From assembly GCA_026120035.1 (NCBI GenBank), contig JALRME010000008.1, forward strand, positions 62,001 through 126,000: DNA of 64,000 nucleotides, in the 5' to 3' direction. Origin of the DNA: Coleophoma eucalyptorum. Its lineage: Eukaryota; Ascomycota; Leotiomycetes; Helotiales; Dermateaceae. The notes below the pieces were generated by a model. The model searched no databases, was not told the origin of the DNA, and saw only the letters and a list, made by a program, of their open reading frames with translations. Position numbers and translations under genes: made by a program. Below are positions 33,654 to 46,017 of this stretch, piece after piece; the first letter of the stretch is position 1; each line of letters starts with the position of its first letter.

Positions 33654-34805
33654 GTAAACATCTTTCCGATGAAATCGCTGTCGTTGTCACCAGTGGTTTT
33701 TGTTCGTCATTCATAATTCTGCCTCAAAGTGCCAACACATGCTACTTCCTAGGATTGCATAGAATTCTCTCGGCTCAGGGTGCATGACTCTAATCGATAG
33801 CGATATTTATGCCGTGAGAGGAGAACATCGAGAGTTCCAATCAACTTGAATTCTAATCCTGAGATTCTTGTTGACAGGGTTTGTCATTAGCTATCTTCTG
33901 ACCCTGTGATATATCAACTCTTTTAAGGTTCTTTGCGCATTGGGTTATCTTCCTGTCGTGGTTGGTATATGATACGTGCTGGTGGAGGTTATTTGCTTGC
34001 TATATGGAGACGCCCTATTAGGCCAGCGTTCGGAAATCTTGATTTGAGTACATCTTTAGCCGGAGAAATTTTACTCCAACATCTCGAGTCCCAGGACATT
34101 GGCAGCTGCTTAATGTTCCTAGTGTTCTAACTCACCGGTATAAGCGCATGCCAAGTATGTAATAAAGCGGGGTAAGCATTGTGTAGCAATCATTCCTAGC
34201 TTTCTAATACTGTCAAGATTTGCTATATGATCCGGGATTGCTTCGTGGGCCAATAAGACGAGGAACAAATACTCGCTTTTCAAAAGATCCAGGGGGGTGA
34301 GATCTCTTGACACTATATTGACACGACTTGGCCTTTGCTCTACAGATCCACCAGACTCCAATACATTGGATCTTGAAAGTATCTTGAACGCCTAGTATTA
34401 GCGATTAGCATATTATCACACCTTCGGTCATCATTACGATACATGAATGTCTCAATGCCAATGCTCTGGTGTTTTATGCGGGATTCGGCTTTACCCTGTT
34501 GCATTAACTTGGTTTAACCTCTTCTCTACATTCTACCGGACTACTTTTGAAACCTTGGCCAAGGCGGAGAAAATCGTTATCAATATAAAAGGAAATTTTG
34601 GATGAGATTCCGCTACATTAATTCTCCGTTATTGAATACGAATCGATTAGGCTTATGGGCGGTTGCGATAGTCGAGTAAGTCTATAAGAGAAACCATATC
34701 CACTATCGCTTTCTTCCCACGATCCTACCAACATCTGGATTCCTCACTTCCACCGTGGCAATCAAACTCGAACTTCGTCTTTGACTTGAGATCGACTAAG
34801 GCACT
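33654..34805. other. Spacer upstream of pectate lyase
   Basis: About 1.15 kb. A minus-strand frame at 34119-34400 (SRDLTPLDLLKSEYLFLVLLAHEAIPDHIANL...) is preceded by an AG acceptor-like site and looks codon-like, but I cannot name a family or find further exons, so it may be a gene fragment. The last ~300 bases should hold the pectate lyase promoter. Confidence 0.4.
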
Positions 34806-36142
34806 ATGCAGCTTTCCCTGATATCCGCTGTCCTGGCCCTTGTGTGCTCTGTTGTCGCTATTCCAGCGACTCCAGTTGATAGAGGTGAGGTTGCTGATCG
34901 AGCTATAATTGCCAAACGTGCAGCCATCACAGATGTCAGTTTGTTTTCCAACCTTTAATAATGCCTCTCTTCGCCTTAAAAAAAGCTGTTATATCTCACA
35001 AGGTGAAAATGCTTATTCATAGCTTAGTCTGCTACCACTGGATATGCAAGTCTAAACGGAGGGACTACCGGTGGCAAGGGTGGAACGACTACTACCGTCT
35101 CCACCTATGCACAATTTACCGCCGCTGCTGCTGATGATACTGCACGAGTTATCATCATTACGGGTACCATTACCCAGACTGCCGATCAAGTCAAGATTGG
35201 AAGCAACAAGAGCATCATCGGTAAAAGTTCAAGTGCTAAGTTAGTGGGATTTGGACTGTATGTTACAAGCCCCCAAAAGACCTTATAAATTACTATGTTT
35301 CTAAAGAATCGGCTAACAGTGCTATGCAGTCTCGTCAAGAGTAAGACGAATGTCATCATTCGAAACATTGCGATTCAGAAAGTTCTTGCTGATAATGGTG
35401 ATGCAATTGGGATTCGTAAGTCCGCACTTCATTGCAGATACGACAGAACCAATAGAGCTAATGCGCTCATTAGAATATGATGCCACCAATGTTTGGGTGG
35501 ACCATGTTGATCTATCGTCTGACTTGGATCATGACAAGGACTATTATGATGGTCTTCTCGACATCAGCCATGCCGCGGACTACATTACCGTCTCCAACTC
35601 ATTCTTTCATGATCACTGGAAGGCATCCCTTATTGGACACTCTGACAACAATGGTGATGAAGATACTGGACACCTGAGGGTCACCTACCACAACAAGTGA
35701 GTCTTCCATTCTTTCCTGATCATAATCTTTGTCTCTCGTGACTTTTACGATTTAAATATCGCTCTCAAGAAATGTTACATTCTCTTTTTCTGATAGTCAA
35801 ACTAGCTTCTGGTATAACATTAACTCCCGTACGCCCTCCATTCGCTTTGGAACTGGCCACTTCTATAACAATTTTTACCGCGTTGTGAACGACGGCATCA
35901 ACACACGTGACGGAGCCCAAGTCCTCGTTCAGTCCAACGTCTTCTCCGAAGTTGACAACCCACTCTACTCTACTGATGCGGGATATGCTGTTGCCTCTGA
36001 CAATTACTATGACAGTGGTTATGGTACTAACACTGCGCTCGCCGGAACACTCACTACCGTTCCCTATAGCTACAGCTTGTTGGGGCAGGCTAACGTTATT
36101 GCTGCAGTTTATGGAACCGCCGGGAATACTCTTAGCTTTTAA
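34806..36142 (+). CDS. Secreted pectate lyase (polysaccharide lyase family 1)
   Basis: Five exons (34806-34934, 35028-35257, 35330-35415, 35474-35696, 35797-36142) give 337 residues. MQLSLISAVLALVCSVVAIPA is a signal peptide, followed by a likely propeptide ending in KR. The right-handed beta-helix blocks of PL1 are present: GYASLNGGTTGGKGG, RVIIITGTI, NKSIIGK, NVIIRNIAI, then NVWVDHVDLSSDLDHDKDYYDGLLDI with the calcium-binding aspartates. PSIRFGTGHFYNNFY contains the catalytic-arginine region (RxPxxRxG-like, here RTPSIRFG). It cleaves de-esterified homogalacturonan by beta-elimination outside the cell. Stand-alone in context, with decayed DNA upstream and a transporter gene downstream. Confidence 0.93.
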
Positions 36143-36955
36143 ATCGAACGAGATGTAGTCCTTGTAAACAGTCTGTCTTTATTTCTTCTGAGGTATTGAT
36201 AAGTGTTTCTGTTCAAGTGGGGGCACAGTACCTTCAAACTCTGTTTCCGTTGAGTTGTAGAAGAAAAGCTTCAATTTATGCTAAAGGTAAATATCAAGTA
36301 GCAGAGAATTAAGATATCGTCTATTAAGAATGCTCCACTGGTGAAAAATATAACAAGTTACATATAAATTGTCTAAGTGAGTGGGTTAGAGAAAAAGTAG
36401 GATTTCTACAGCTGCTGATAAATCCTCAAGACCTCCGAAGGCGAGTATTTCCTTTTGCGTCTGCTACTCTCATCCATCTAACATCTACGACGTAAAGTTA
36501 TTACACAAACCTCTAACCAATTTGAAGAGACGAGAAAAACAGTTTGGTATTTCTAAGCAATTGTTGAGGCCCTGCTAAATAGAGCCTCTATAGTTGACTA
36601 ATAACTTACGAAGAAGCCCATGCCTGAGACCATGGAATGCACACCTAGAAGTAAATTAGGCTTTGAGATAGCTCTCATTTTCACTTCTCATGGTCGTTAC
36701 GTAGCCAATACACCTTTATTGATGCCATCACCGTCGTCATTTGCGAGATTGTTTGAAATGGTTGTAAAAACGTTATGTTCTCTTCGACCTGGCTTCTTAT
36801 TTTTAGGCCATTCCTCCTACGTTAAATGTCACTGTTGACCCAACTTTGTTTCGAAACGACCAGGTCGCTTCGATCACAAATATTTAAGTTCGGAGATAGG
36901 CTAAGGTGAAGCACAAGTTCGTATCATGTATGAAGTGTTTAAAGATGTAAGTGCA
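36143..36955. other. Intergenic spacer
   Basis: About 810 AT-rich bases between the ends of the pectate lyase and the ACS carrier gene. A small plus-strand frame at 36620-36838 shows no family features. Nothing else recognised. Confidence 0.5.
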
Positions 36956-38633
36956 TCAGTATCTATACAGATTCCCTCCCTCGGCCCCAACAGCGCTTGC
37001 ACCTCCTAGAAGCCGTCGATTTAAGAAACGATAGTAAAACCTTAATAGGAGGCATCCAACCGCGACGAAAAACAGCATGCCTGCATTAATGAAATGGCCT
37101 GTAGGGTATCCTTCTTTGGCTTCCTTGGATTTGTAGATCCATACGCCTGTAATTTGTCCTGGCGCACCGAACGAGATGTTAAGTGCAATGGCAAGTCCAA
37201 TAGCACCTGTTGTGTGCAGATTCGATGATAACCATCCCAAGAGGGGTGGAATGCAAGCAAAAGCGCCTGAACATGCGACTATGAGGCAGCCATATCTCCT
37301 CGTGTATGCTTCAGTTGGTAGTAAAGCCGACGCTAGAAATGCACAAGCACCTATAGTTGCCAAACCCGTCGAGTGAAGAGCTCGCGCATTGAAATGATCT
37401 GCTGACCACGAAACACAAATAGTAACCACATCTGTAACAAAAGTTAGCCAGTTTCAGCCGCCAGCAGCTAAATACTTGTTACATGCTACCGCGTAAGGCG
37501 GGACAGTCATAAGCTGAGAACGGAGGTCTTTGAAGCCGAGACCTGCAGTAATACTGGGCGTGAATAACGATAAAGACGAGAAAGGAACAGAGATCCCGAA
37601 ATATATCTATATAAATTTAACAAAGTCCAAAAGTATTTATATTGCATCCGACCTACAAGATAGTGGACATAAAGACGCCATTCAGTTAGTGTACTCTTAG
37701 CTTCGGCCCATGAAAGGCTTTTCCCATGCCCATGAGAGCCCACGTTGGAGAGACGTTGTATTGCCAGGGATTGCTCATTTTCTGTAAGCCACTTTGCAGT
37801 CTCAGGATAATCTGGTAAAAAAAGGTACACCAAAATAGAAGACAAAACACTAGGTATGCCTTCAAGTATAAACAACCATCGCCAAGCCGATAGTCCAGAA
37901 GTCCCATCCATATGGCCAATCCCAAAGGCCAGGGCACCACCGAATGCTCCTGCCAGAGTGGCACTAGCTAGAATAAAAGCAACCCTTATCGATCTCTCTT
38001 CAGGCGTGTACCAGAATGTAAGATAGTATACCAGGCCAGGAAAAAGTCCCGCTTCGAAAAATCCAAGCAAGAAACGTACTATTGCAACAGAGACAAAAGA
38101 GTGTACACCACCCAGACCAATTGTAATGCAGCCCCAGGAAAACATTAGGAATGCGATCCACTTGCTTGGACTAAGTTTCTTTAGGAAGTAGTTCGAGGGG
38201 ACTTCAAAGACAGCATAGGCTACCAAGAATATCATTAAAGCAATACTAAGCGTTGTTAGCCTGTGGAGGTCTTTTCTCAGTTCTGAGACACTCACATATA
38301 CTGGTACGAGGTCATTCCGGTTTCGTCGAGTAGGTCATGCTTCTGGCTTGCATTCAAAGTCTTCGCATTTCCTGCAAAGCAGTTAGCGCTGTGGCAAAGT
38401 AGTTTCCCCAGACACTCACCAATGTTTGATCGATCTAGGTAGCAAAGCAAGTAGATACCAGCACAAAGAGGTACAATTCGCAGATCTTGGCGCCAAAGTA
38501 GAGCTTTATTAGCAGATTGTGTCGTGCAGGACGTGTCGGGAGAAGAATCGCTAATTTGGTCGCGTGTTTCTTTATTCTCAACGCGATCAGCGGATGACTT
38601 CTCGACGTCGTTGTAAAGTGAAACAGTGGACAT
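36956..38633 (-). CDS. MFS transporter, anion:cation symporter family
   Basis: Five exons (38633-38420, 38371-38296, 38245-37657, 37606-37483, 37431-36956) give 492 residues. The start is MSTVSLYNDVEKSSADRVENKE. LRIVPLCAGIYLLCYLDRSNIGNAK is the ACS signature of helix 1. AYAVFEVPSNYFLKKLSPSKWIAFLMFSWG and RFLLGFFEAGLFPGLVYYLTFWY follow, with about twelve membrane helices in all. These carriers import carboxylates, vitamins or dipeptides with H+. It diverges from a Zn2Cys6 gene 408 bp away, beyond which lie an AtuA-domain gene and a tannase. It may therefore take up the acid released by the secreted esterase (inference). Confidence 0.92.
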
Positions 38634-39041
38634 GGTGGATTTTTTTGCAAAGTTGTAGGTTAGCTGCTTTCATCAACACTGGTTCTCTTGCTCCGAATCA
38701 AGCTACCTATGAAGACATTGGTCTATATAGGAGGGACAGGAATCGAAAACCGGTCGCAGGCCCCGTCCGCCGGGGCTAGGCGTGAGACGTGGAGATGCGG
38801 AGATGCGGAGTGCAGATGTAGGGATTCTTGTAGCATGGAGTGGAAGGATATTCAGGTTAAAGGTGGCAAACTCACATAATGACAAGGGACAGTGCTGGGA
38901 ATAACTCCCCCACTTCCGGACATGGCGCCGATGGACAGGCCTGCCGGTATAAGACGCCGTCGGCGCTGCCCATCCGTGAAATCTGGCGATACTCCTCTTT
39001 GATCGGCATTCCACTCTTGTTGTTTGTAGTTTGCGCAAATT
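38634..39041. promoter_or_regulatory. Shared divergent promoter of ACS transporter and Zn2Cys6 regulator
   Basis: A 408-bp gap between divergent start codons. The middle (38750-38960) is GC-richer than its flanks and contains several CCG/CGG triplets, e.g. CCCCGTCCGCCGGGGC at 38761-38776 and CCGGACATGGCGCCG near 38916. The regulator could bind here and control itself and the carrier. Confidence 0.45.
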
Positions 39042-41385
39042 ATGGGTGCCTGCGATCGCTGTTATCGACGTAAGTCGCGATGTGATATGCTGTTGCCTGC
39101 ATGTGCCAATTGCCGAAACGCAGAGGCCGAGTGCATCTACACCGACCGCAGCCGTACATCGAGTCACAATAAAGATCATTTCCTGGCTCTTGAGCGGCGG
39201 TTGAGGCAGACCGAAGCCAAAAACGAAGCCTTAACACGAGAATTAGCCCGGACCCGTGCTGATGCGCAAGGCCAACCTTCTCCAACCTCCACCGGCGGGG
39301 TGGAGACTGCTGAATCTGCGGCAGTCAGGAGCGGCAGTGTTGTAGCCACCCAAACACGGCCATCAAATACGGCAGAACCAACGAGTGCTGTAAGTCACAG
39401 GGGAGGCAAACATTAAGCTTGCTCGTACATCTGATTTGCCCTTGCTTCATTCCAGAAAAAGAAAGATGCTAATTTGATATTAGCAATCTGGGTTACCATC
39501 GCCCTCAGCTGGGGACTTAGTTAATGAAGTCTCATTTCTGGCTTCGACTGCAGCTGGTGAGCGTCATTTTCTAGGCTCTACAAGTGGTGTACTTTTCGCC
39601 AATCTTGTCCGGGCAAGTGTTCAAGCTGCAGATTCAACTCGTTTTGCGGCTTCCAGGGTCTTTCAGAATCCGAAGGACCGCTTTACTACAACCACAGAAC
39701 TTTCTTACGGCAGTACAAGAGACTTAAGCGGGACTCTCCCTTCGAAAGAGCTGGCCAGAATGTTAGTAGATAGCTACATCGCTCATGATTACATAGCGTA
39801 CCCTTTTCTACTTCCATCATCCATCCTGAGGATCTGTGAAGACATCTACTCAGACCCAACGTATTATACGAGCCATGTTTTTGCAGCATTTGTGTTTGAC
39901 ATGGTCTTAGCCATTGCAAATGCTAATGTGTATAAGTATGACTGGCAGATGCTTCCCAGCGCTGAAGGACATCATATGCGTGCACTATCCCGTATAGAAG
40001 AAGTATTTCAAGCTGGAGGGGTCGAAAGCTTGCAAGCTCTTTTGCTGCTGTGCCAGTATCGGACAGGGAGTTCAGTCCAAGACACCTCTGCAAGCATGTG
40101 GCATCTGGTTGGTATAGCCGTACGGACTGCTTTTGAGCTCGGGCTACATCGAGAGTCTACATACACGAACAAGCCCGAAAGAGAGACTTCAACTGAATTT
40201 TTGGTGCAGAAAGAAATTCGAAGACGATGCTTCTGGAGCCTTTTTGCAATGGATCGAGTTGTGAGCATAACTCTGGGGCGACCTCTTGCCATTAATATTG
40301 ATGACGTAGATGTTGCGTTGCCGACAGAAGAGAGTGAACGCATTATCGATATTGACTTGGCGGGTCATGATAAGGAGGCTCGGCGAACGACCATTTTTGT
40401 GCACATTGTACTCTATCGTCTCTTATGCGGCAAAATCATGCGTGAACTTCATGGACCCAAACGTGCAGAGAATTCGGAATCTGTGATATATCAACGCAGA
40501 GACGAGCTAGCAACCGAACTCGAGCAATGGCAGTTGCAGACAAACTCACTGGCCTTAACTGATGATGGTGCAACAAGCCTACCCGGAGAACAGCGTTCAA
40601 GCTTTCGGTCGAGGGAATGGTACGAGATTTTATATCAGAATGCTATGCTTATGCTCTACCGCCCTTCTCCGCTACTTTCCGACATTTCCAAAGACCCTAC
40701 AACCTTGCAGATAATCTTCAGAAGCTCCAGAAAAGCAGTACAGTTGTATGCATCACTGCATCGGTCTCGTCGAATAAATTATTCCTGGATCACTTTACAT
40801 TCAGTCTTCATGGCCGGGTTGTCATATATCTACGCAGTTTCTTGCCATTTTCGAGCAATTCGAAAGCCCAACCCAGCAGAGGCTATGCTCTCATCTACAC
40901 CACTGACACTTCAGATAGTAAATGATACGCGTGCCTGCTCAAATGTGCTTGTTGCTGTAAGCGAGCGATGGAATGCCCTTCGTCACTGTCATCAGGTTTT
41001 TGACAGATTGGCGGATGCGGTTCTCGAAGATGCCATCAAGTTACAATGTTCTACACAGCAGCGCTACTCTCAAGTTGGTGGCGAGTCGGCTGAAAGGAAT
41101 TCTTCGCGAGACAACAAAGATACAGGCTTTGCTAGATGGAATAGTACCTCTGATCCTGCAGCTAATCTGTGGTTCTCGACGCCTGGCACGGAGAGCAATA
41201 TAGCAGACCTTTCGCAGACCTCCTCCTTGGTAGTTGATTCTGAATTCCGAAATTGTTACGGAGAGTTGCAGAGTTTTTATGATCAGCAGTACGACGATAA
41301 TCCAGTGATTCAGCTCTCCCAAGATTGGCTGCATTATCTTGATATCTACGATAATCTTGCACCTGGTTTCACAACACAGAGCTAG
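39042..41385 (+). CDS. Zn2Cys6 transcription factor with fungal-specific regulatory domain
   Basis: Two exons (39042-39389, 39484-41385) give 749 residues. The zinc cluster starts at once: cysteines 4, 7, 14, 21, 24 and 31 in MGACDRCYRRKSRC...CANCRNAEAEC. A coiled-coil-like linker follows (LALERRLRQTEAKNEALTRELARTRA), probably for dimerisation. The middle-homology region is clear: GVESLQALLLLCQYRTGSS, then SMWHLVGIAVRTAFELGLHRES, then EIRRRCFWSLFAMDRVVSITLGRPLAI. The intron acceptor is TATTAG, after an earlier AG that would bring a stop. It is probably the pathway regulator for the adjacent ACS carrier, AtuA protein and tannase. It ends 62 bases from the end of the AtuA-domain gene. Confidence 0.92.
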
Positions 41386-41447
41386 CATAAATCTAATACT
41401 TTGGATTTGTATTTTGAATATAGAATGCAGACTAAAACCTATAGGAT

Positions 41448-43466
41448 TTAATCTATCCTTCCTCGTTTCAAAAACTCTACCGGGACTTCTGCATGACGGC
41501 TTCGGAGAAATTCGCCCACTCCTTTACCTAGGCCATCAACCCTCGAGCTACTAGCGATTCCACCATCCAGGAAGTCAAGGATCCGGCTGCGGTTGTCAGA
41601 GTACATCCGAAAGATCTTACAAGGAATACTTACAAATGCACAGCGAAAATCTTGGGAAATTCTACCCTTTCTATACTTGTTTCCGCATTGCTAGCCGCCT
41701 TGGCCCAGTCATCTCCCAGGAGATTTTTCAATCTTTCCACTGTCAAGAATGCTTGGAGCCATGGATATTCATCTTGATGCCGCACAAAGAAGCCAATGTT
41801 CGAGTTATTGGCCTTATCGCCAGATCGTGCGTGTACTATGCTTCCAATAGGGACAGTCTCACGTGGCCCAAAGGATTCCAAATTTGTCGGCGACTGTGTT
41901 TCATAGGACGGCCTGGGTTCTCGATAGTTATAGCGTTGGCCATGATCAGGGATATCAATTATTCGATCGCCAACAATTGCCTGGTGCTGGACCATTGATA
42001 GTGGCAATAGAGCTGGAAATATCTCCATGAAAGGCTTTGGATCCATAGTTCGAAAGTCGAGATTCATATGATAGCCTGCTTCCATCAACCTTAGTAACCA
42101 AGTCAAAATTGAAATTAGACGTACCTGGATAACTCTGCATTCTCAATGCATATACAATATCTCTGAATTTTGGAGCTGCAATATCTTCTTTCTTTCGTGC
42201 TTGGGCAAAAACACGAAGAAAAGCTGTTCCGGCTTGTTGTGATTTTGGATCTTCTTTCTGGCTGCCATAAAGCTCAATTGAAAGTTTACTGAAATTTGAG
42301 TCCTTAAACATGTATTCAAGTTGTTTCTTCATCATCATCGTTTTATCGGCTATATTCAGACCATTGATATAGAATGTGGTCTCTGCCTGGTAACCACCAG
42401 TCGCGGCCACCATGACCTTGGTCATCTCTGGGGGAGGGAGTCCTTTAATCCCAGAAACAAATACCCTGTCTTTAGCAACACCAGTTATGCTAACTGCGGA
42501 AAGATCCGCAACTACATCAGAATTCAGATACAGCTCTCCCTGCAACTCGTACAAAAATTGTGCAATAATATTGAACTTGTTCACCACACCAGCCGTGTTG
42601 TCTGGCTTTGTAATTATGCACTGCCCGCTTGGCAATATCTCAGCAATACCAAAAGGCAAATCAACCAGCGATGGTAGAAATTCTTTGAAGCCTGAGAAGT
42701 TTGCACCAGTAGCGTATGGTCCGCATTCGATCAAGTCTATCAATTGTGAATTAGTACTCTAATCAAAACCTAGAGGCAATACATACGTCCCGCAACAAGA
42801 GCGCCAGCCAATTTATCATAGTCATTTTCGTTCCAACCGTACCACCACGCTGCAGCGCCGATGACTGGGCTCGCATCAGTGACGCGACCACAAATAACAA
42901 TATCCGCATCGGCATTTAGAGCAGCCACAATGCCCCAAGCGCCTATATATGCCACCCCGCACGTAATATCTTTGGCTCTCTCCCAGTCTTGAAGCTTCCA
43001 TTCGCTATGGTCGAGATGCCTCAGATCCAGATCGGTTTTCTGACTTCGAACAAGGTCGGAGACATCATCGCCAACCACAGCAGCGACCTTCACCTCCAAA
43101 GATTTCCGTTGACATAACTCTTCTACCTTCTGCTTTAAAGCCAGCGTATTCAATGCCCCAGCATTCGTCACAATTTTCAATTTCTTCTCCACAACTTCTT
43201 CGATACAAGTTTCTAGTTGAGTGAGAAATCCTCCTTCATAACCTAGTGAGGAATCGGTGGCTTTTGTTATTGCGTTCCATGCTATGTTCATTTCTGAAAG
43301 CCAATCGCCGGTGATGATGTCTACTGCATTGCTCTGTACCATTCTACGCATGGCTGTCGGCGAGTCTCCGGTCCTATTTGGTTGTCAGCATTGATCAAGA
43401 GTTTAGCAAGAGACTTTCATACGCTCCAGAGACGTTGCCAATTCTTATATTCCACCTTCCTGGCAT
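41448..43466 (-). CDS. AtuA-domain (DUF1446) protein, acyclic terpene utilisation-like
   Basis: Five exons (43466-43423, 43373-42787, 42736-42125, 42075-41634, 41586-41448) give 607 residues. The N-terminal block reads WNIRIGNVSGATGDSP, then DIITGDWLSEMN, then IVTNAGALN, VICGRVTDASP and AGHLIECGPYATGANFSGF, all typical of AtuA. The C-terminal block is VPIGSIVHARSGDKANNSNIGFF, the small swapped domain of this family, ending FLKRGRID. In Pseudomonas AtuA belongs to the citronellate/geraniate route, acting on isohexenyl-glutaconyl-CoA; fungal homologues are largely untested. There is no signal peptide, so it is intracellular. It lies between the regulator and a divergent tannase. The first two exons were found only by splice reconstruction. 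Confidence 0.9.
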
Positions 43467-44171
43467 GTTGATTATGATTTGACCTTGAAGTCAGACTTCA
43501 CTTGCAGATTCAGAACTAGTAATTGTCTCTTCCAAGACGGGCAGGCCGACAGTGTCTGATATTCAGTCGAATGAATTCAGTACGGAGAAAGGCTATATCT
43601 CATGCTTGAAAAAGAAGTGGGCGAAAGTGATCGTCGATGAATAACACAGGCCCAAAATTTCAAACAACACTATTTCACCTTGGCTTTGGTTATGTGAGGC
43701 GTACCAGCCGGCATCTCTCTACTTGACCTTGGCTATCGGCGATGCGGCGCCGCCAGCCGATAACTATTGTGATTCGGCGCCTAAAAATCGGGCCATTCAT
43801 GGGACTACCGATCTGATCGCTTAAACTGGGAGGTGGCTCCTGATAAATAGCCCCGCAGTCTTTGGCTTTGTAGCTAGCTTATGAGATTTTTGGTATTTTT
43901 GATGCCTGGCTGCCTCAGTTAAGAATTTCAGGCCCTTTTTCAAAGTAAATTCAATGAGAATCTGCGGTAAGATCAACGAGGCAGTGAAATGCGGGGTCAA
44001 AAGAGGATGAACGGTGCGGATAAATGGTGGAGTTGGATTCAAATGATCGCACTGAGCATGGTTCCGAGTAGTAGACAATCTTGGTACGTACGTAGACTTT
44101 GCTTGCGTATATAATGGACGTACATACATCATAGGGGTGAGATAAGGCACGGTATTCTCCCCTCTATTAAA
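43467..44171. promoter_or_regulatory. Divergent promoter between AtuA-domain gene and tannase
   Basis: 705 bp between two divergent ATGs. It includes CGGCGC repeats at 43738-43781 (CGGCGATGCGGCGCCGCC and GATTCGGCGCC) that could be regulator sites, and a TATATAA at about 44108, some 60 bp before the tannase ATG. No gene seen. Confidence 0.45.
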
Positions 44172-46017
44172 ATGCTTTCTTTTTTCAGTATCCTATGTTG
44201 GCTTGCTTTGGGTGTCTCCTTTTCGAGCGCCTGGACAAATCAAGCGGCCACATGCTCCAACTTCGTTCCAAAGTCGACATTCTACGGGTTAAATCTCACC
44301 GTTAAGTCAGTCCAATATGTTGAATCTTATGACTTATTTATCTCCAATGTGTCGATGAAAAATACCGTTCCGTTTTGCAGGGTCTCAGCAGTCATTAAGT
44401 ATAGCGAGTATAATCCAAACATATCTTTGCTCAATTTCGAGTTGTGGTTACCAAATTTAGATATCTACAACGAGAGATATCTGTCTGTTGGTAAGTTAGA
44501 TACGGTTTTAAAGAGGCAGATGATTACTGACTAAAATTAGGCAATGGGGGTTTTGCTGGAGTGCTTGACTATAGTGCGATGCTTGTCAACTTGGAGAAAG
44601 GTTATGCTGTGGGCGCGTAAGCAATTGTGGTCAAATAGATATGTGAACTGTTTACTAATACTTTGCGTATAGTGGTGACTCCGGCCATACTACGGCTGAC
44701 AACGGTAACTCTACGGGCGCAGGAATCTACATTCCATTCTTCCATAATAAGGACCAGGTATTGGCGTGGATCCGGAACTCGATCGCTATGTTCAGTTCTC
44801 CTTGCCAGGACTTTGCATCTCAATATTATGGAACTGCAACCAGGTACAAGTATTATAGTGGTTGCTCGACTGGAGGCGGCCAAGCGTACGCGCTGGCACT
44901 ATATCATCCAACGCTGTTTGATGGTATTTATGCCGGGTCTCCTGGTAATGATTATTCAAATTTGATGCTACTGTTCTTGTATAATTACCTGCAGTCTCAA
45001 GTATGCATCATTTATTTGTTAGCCGTTGTAATTCATATACTAATTTAGATCAGGACGTTAGATTTCTACCGCAGTCATCTTTGGATTTCATTACAGATGC
45101 GGTCCTTAAGCAGTGTGATGAGACAGATGGGCTAAAAGATGGATTAATAGAGAATCCTCTTTCCTGCAATTTTAACATATCTGCATTACAATGCAGTGAG
45201 AATACCACTACGATAGCCAATAATCGGACCGTGTGCCTTACGCCCGAGCAAATTACGACTGCAAACGCTTTGTGAGTTGATTGTGCCCTTGTTATACTGA
45301 TAGAACCTAACTATAGGCTTCCAGATACACCGGACCGTATGACACAAGATTATGGACAGGAGGTATCATTTATCCCGGCTTCTCAGTCGGTTCTGAGAGT
45401 CAATGGCTATCCGAAGAGAATACGCTCGCGGATTCTTATGGTATCCCACTACTGCAGAATTTGGTGTTTAATAACCTGTCGTGGGATGCAACGACGTTCG
45501 ATTTTGGCTCAGATACCGATCTCGTGAACCAGGGCGCAGCTAGGCTTATCAACCACATGAGTCCTGATCTTCGGGAATTTCAGCGCGCTGGAAGCAAGAT
45601 TCTCGTCACTCAAGGTACAAGATCTCGAGCTTGTAATATAATATCCCTTCACAATATAATGGTTGACATTCATAAACAGGTTGGACCGATCCTCTCAATC
45701 CAGCAATACTTCCTATCAATCACCTTCACGATATTGAGGCATTCTTCAACGGCGATATTTCAGATTGGTATCGTCTCTTCATGGCTCCTGGGGGTGGCCA
45801 TTGTGGTCCTGTCTCCGAGACAAGCAATGTTCCATCAACTTATGCAGCGCTTGAAGCTCTGACGGAATGGATCGAAGATGACAAGGCTCCGGACTATATT
45901 GTGGCTAGTGATCCACCGAATGGTGATAATACAACCAAGAAACTTTGTCCATGGCCGAAAATTGCGCAATATGTAAGCGGAGATACGGGAAGTTATACTA
46001 GTTTTACCTGCGTTTAA
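44172..46017 (+). CDS. Secreted tannase/feruloyl esterase family protein
   Basis: Six exons (44172-44490, 44541-44616, 44673-45000, 45054-45271, 45325-45614, 45680-46017) give 522 residues. MLSFFSILCWLALGVSFSSAW is a signal peptide. The family blocks are in order: GNGGFAGVLDY (oxyanion loop), then the nucleophile elbow YYSGCSTGGGQAYALA, calcium-site-like DETDGLKDGL, QGWTDPLNPA (acid), and APGGGHCGPV with the catalytic histidine. Cysteines flanking Ser and His fit the CS-D-HC disulfide motif. Known members hydrolyse galloyl or feruloyl/coumaroyl esters from plant material. With a carrier, a regulator and AtuA next door it may feed a released acid into the cell. Several predicted N-glycosylation sites (NLT, NVS, NIS) fit secretion. 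Confidence 0.93.

Noticed and set aside
34119..34400. Possible last exon of an unknown gene (minus strand)
   Set aside because: Codon pattern is plausible and an acceptor-like AG precedes it, but no upstream exon or family could be found, so it is only mentioned in the spacer entry.
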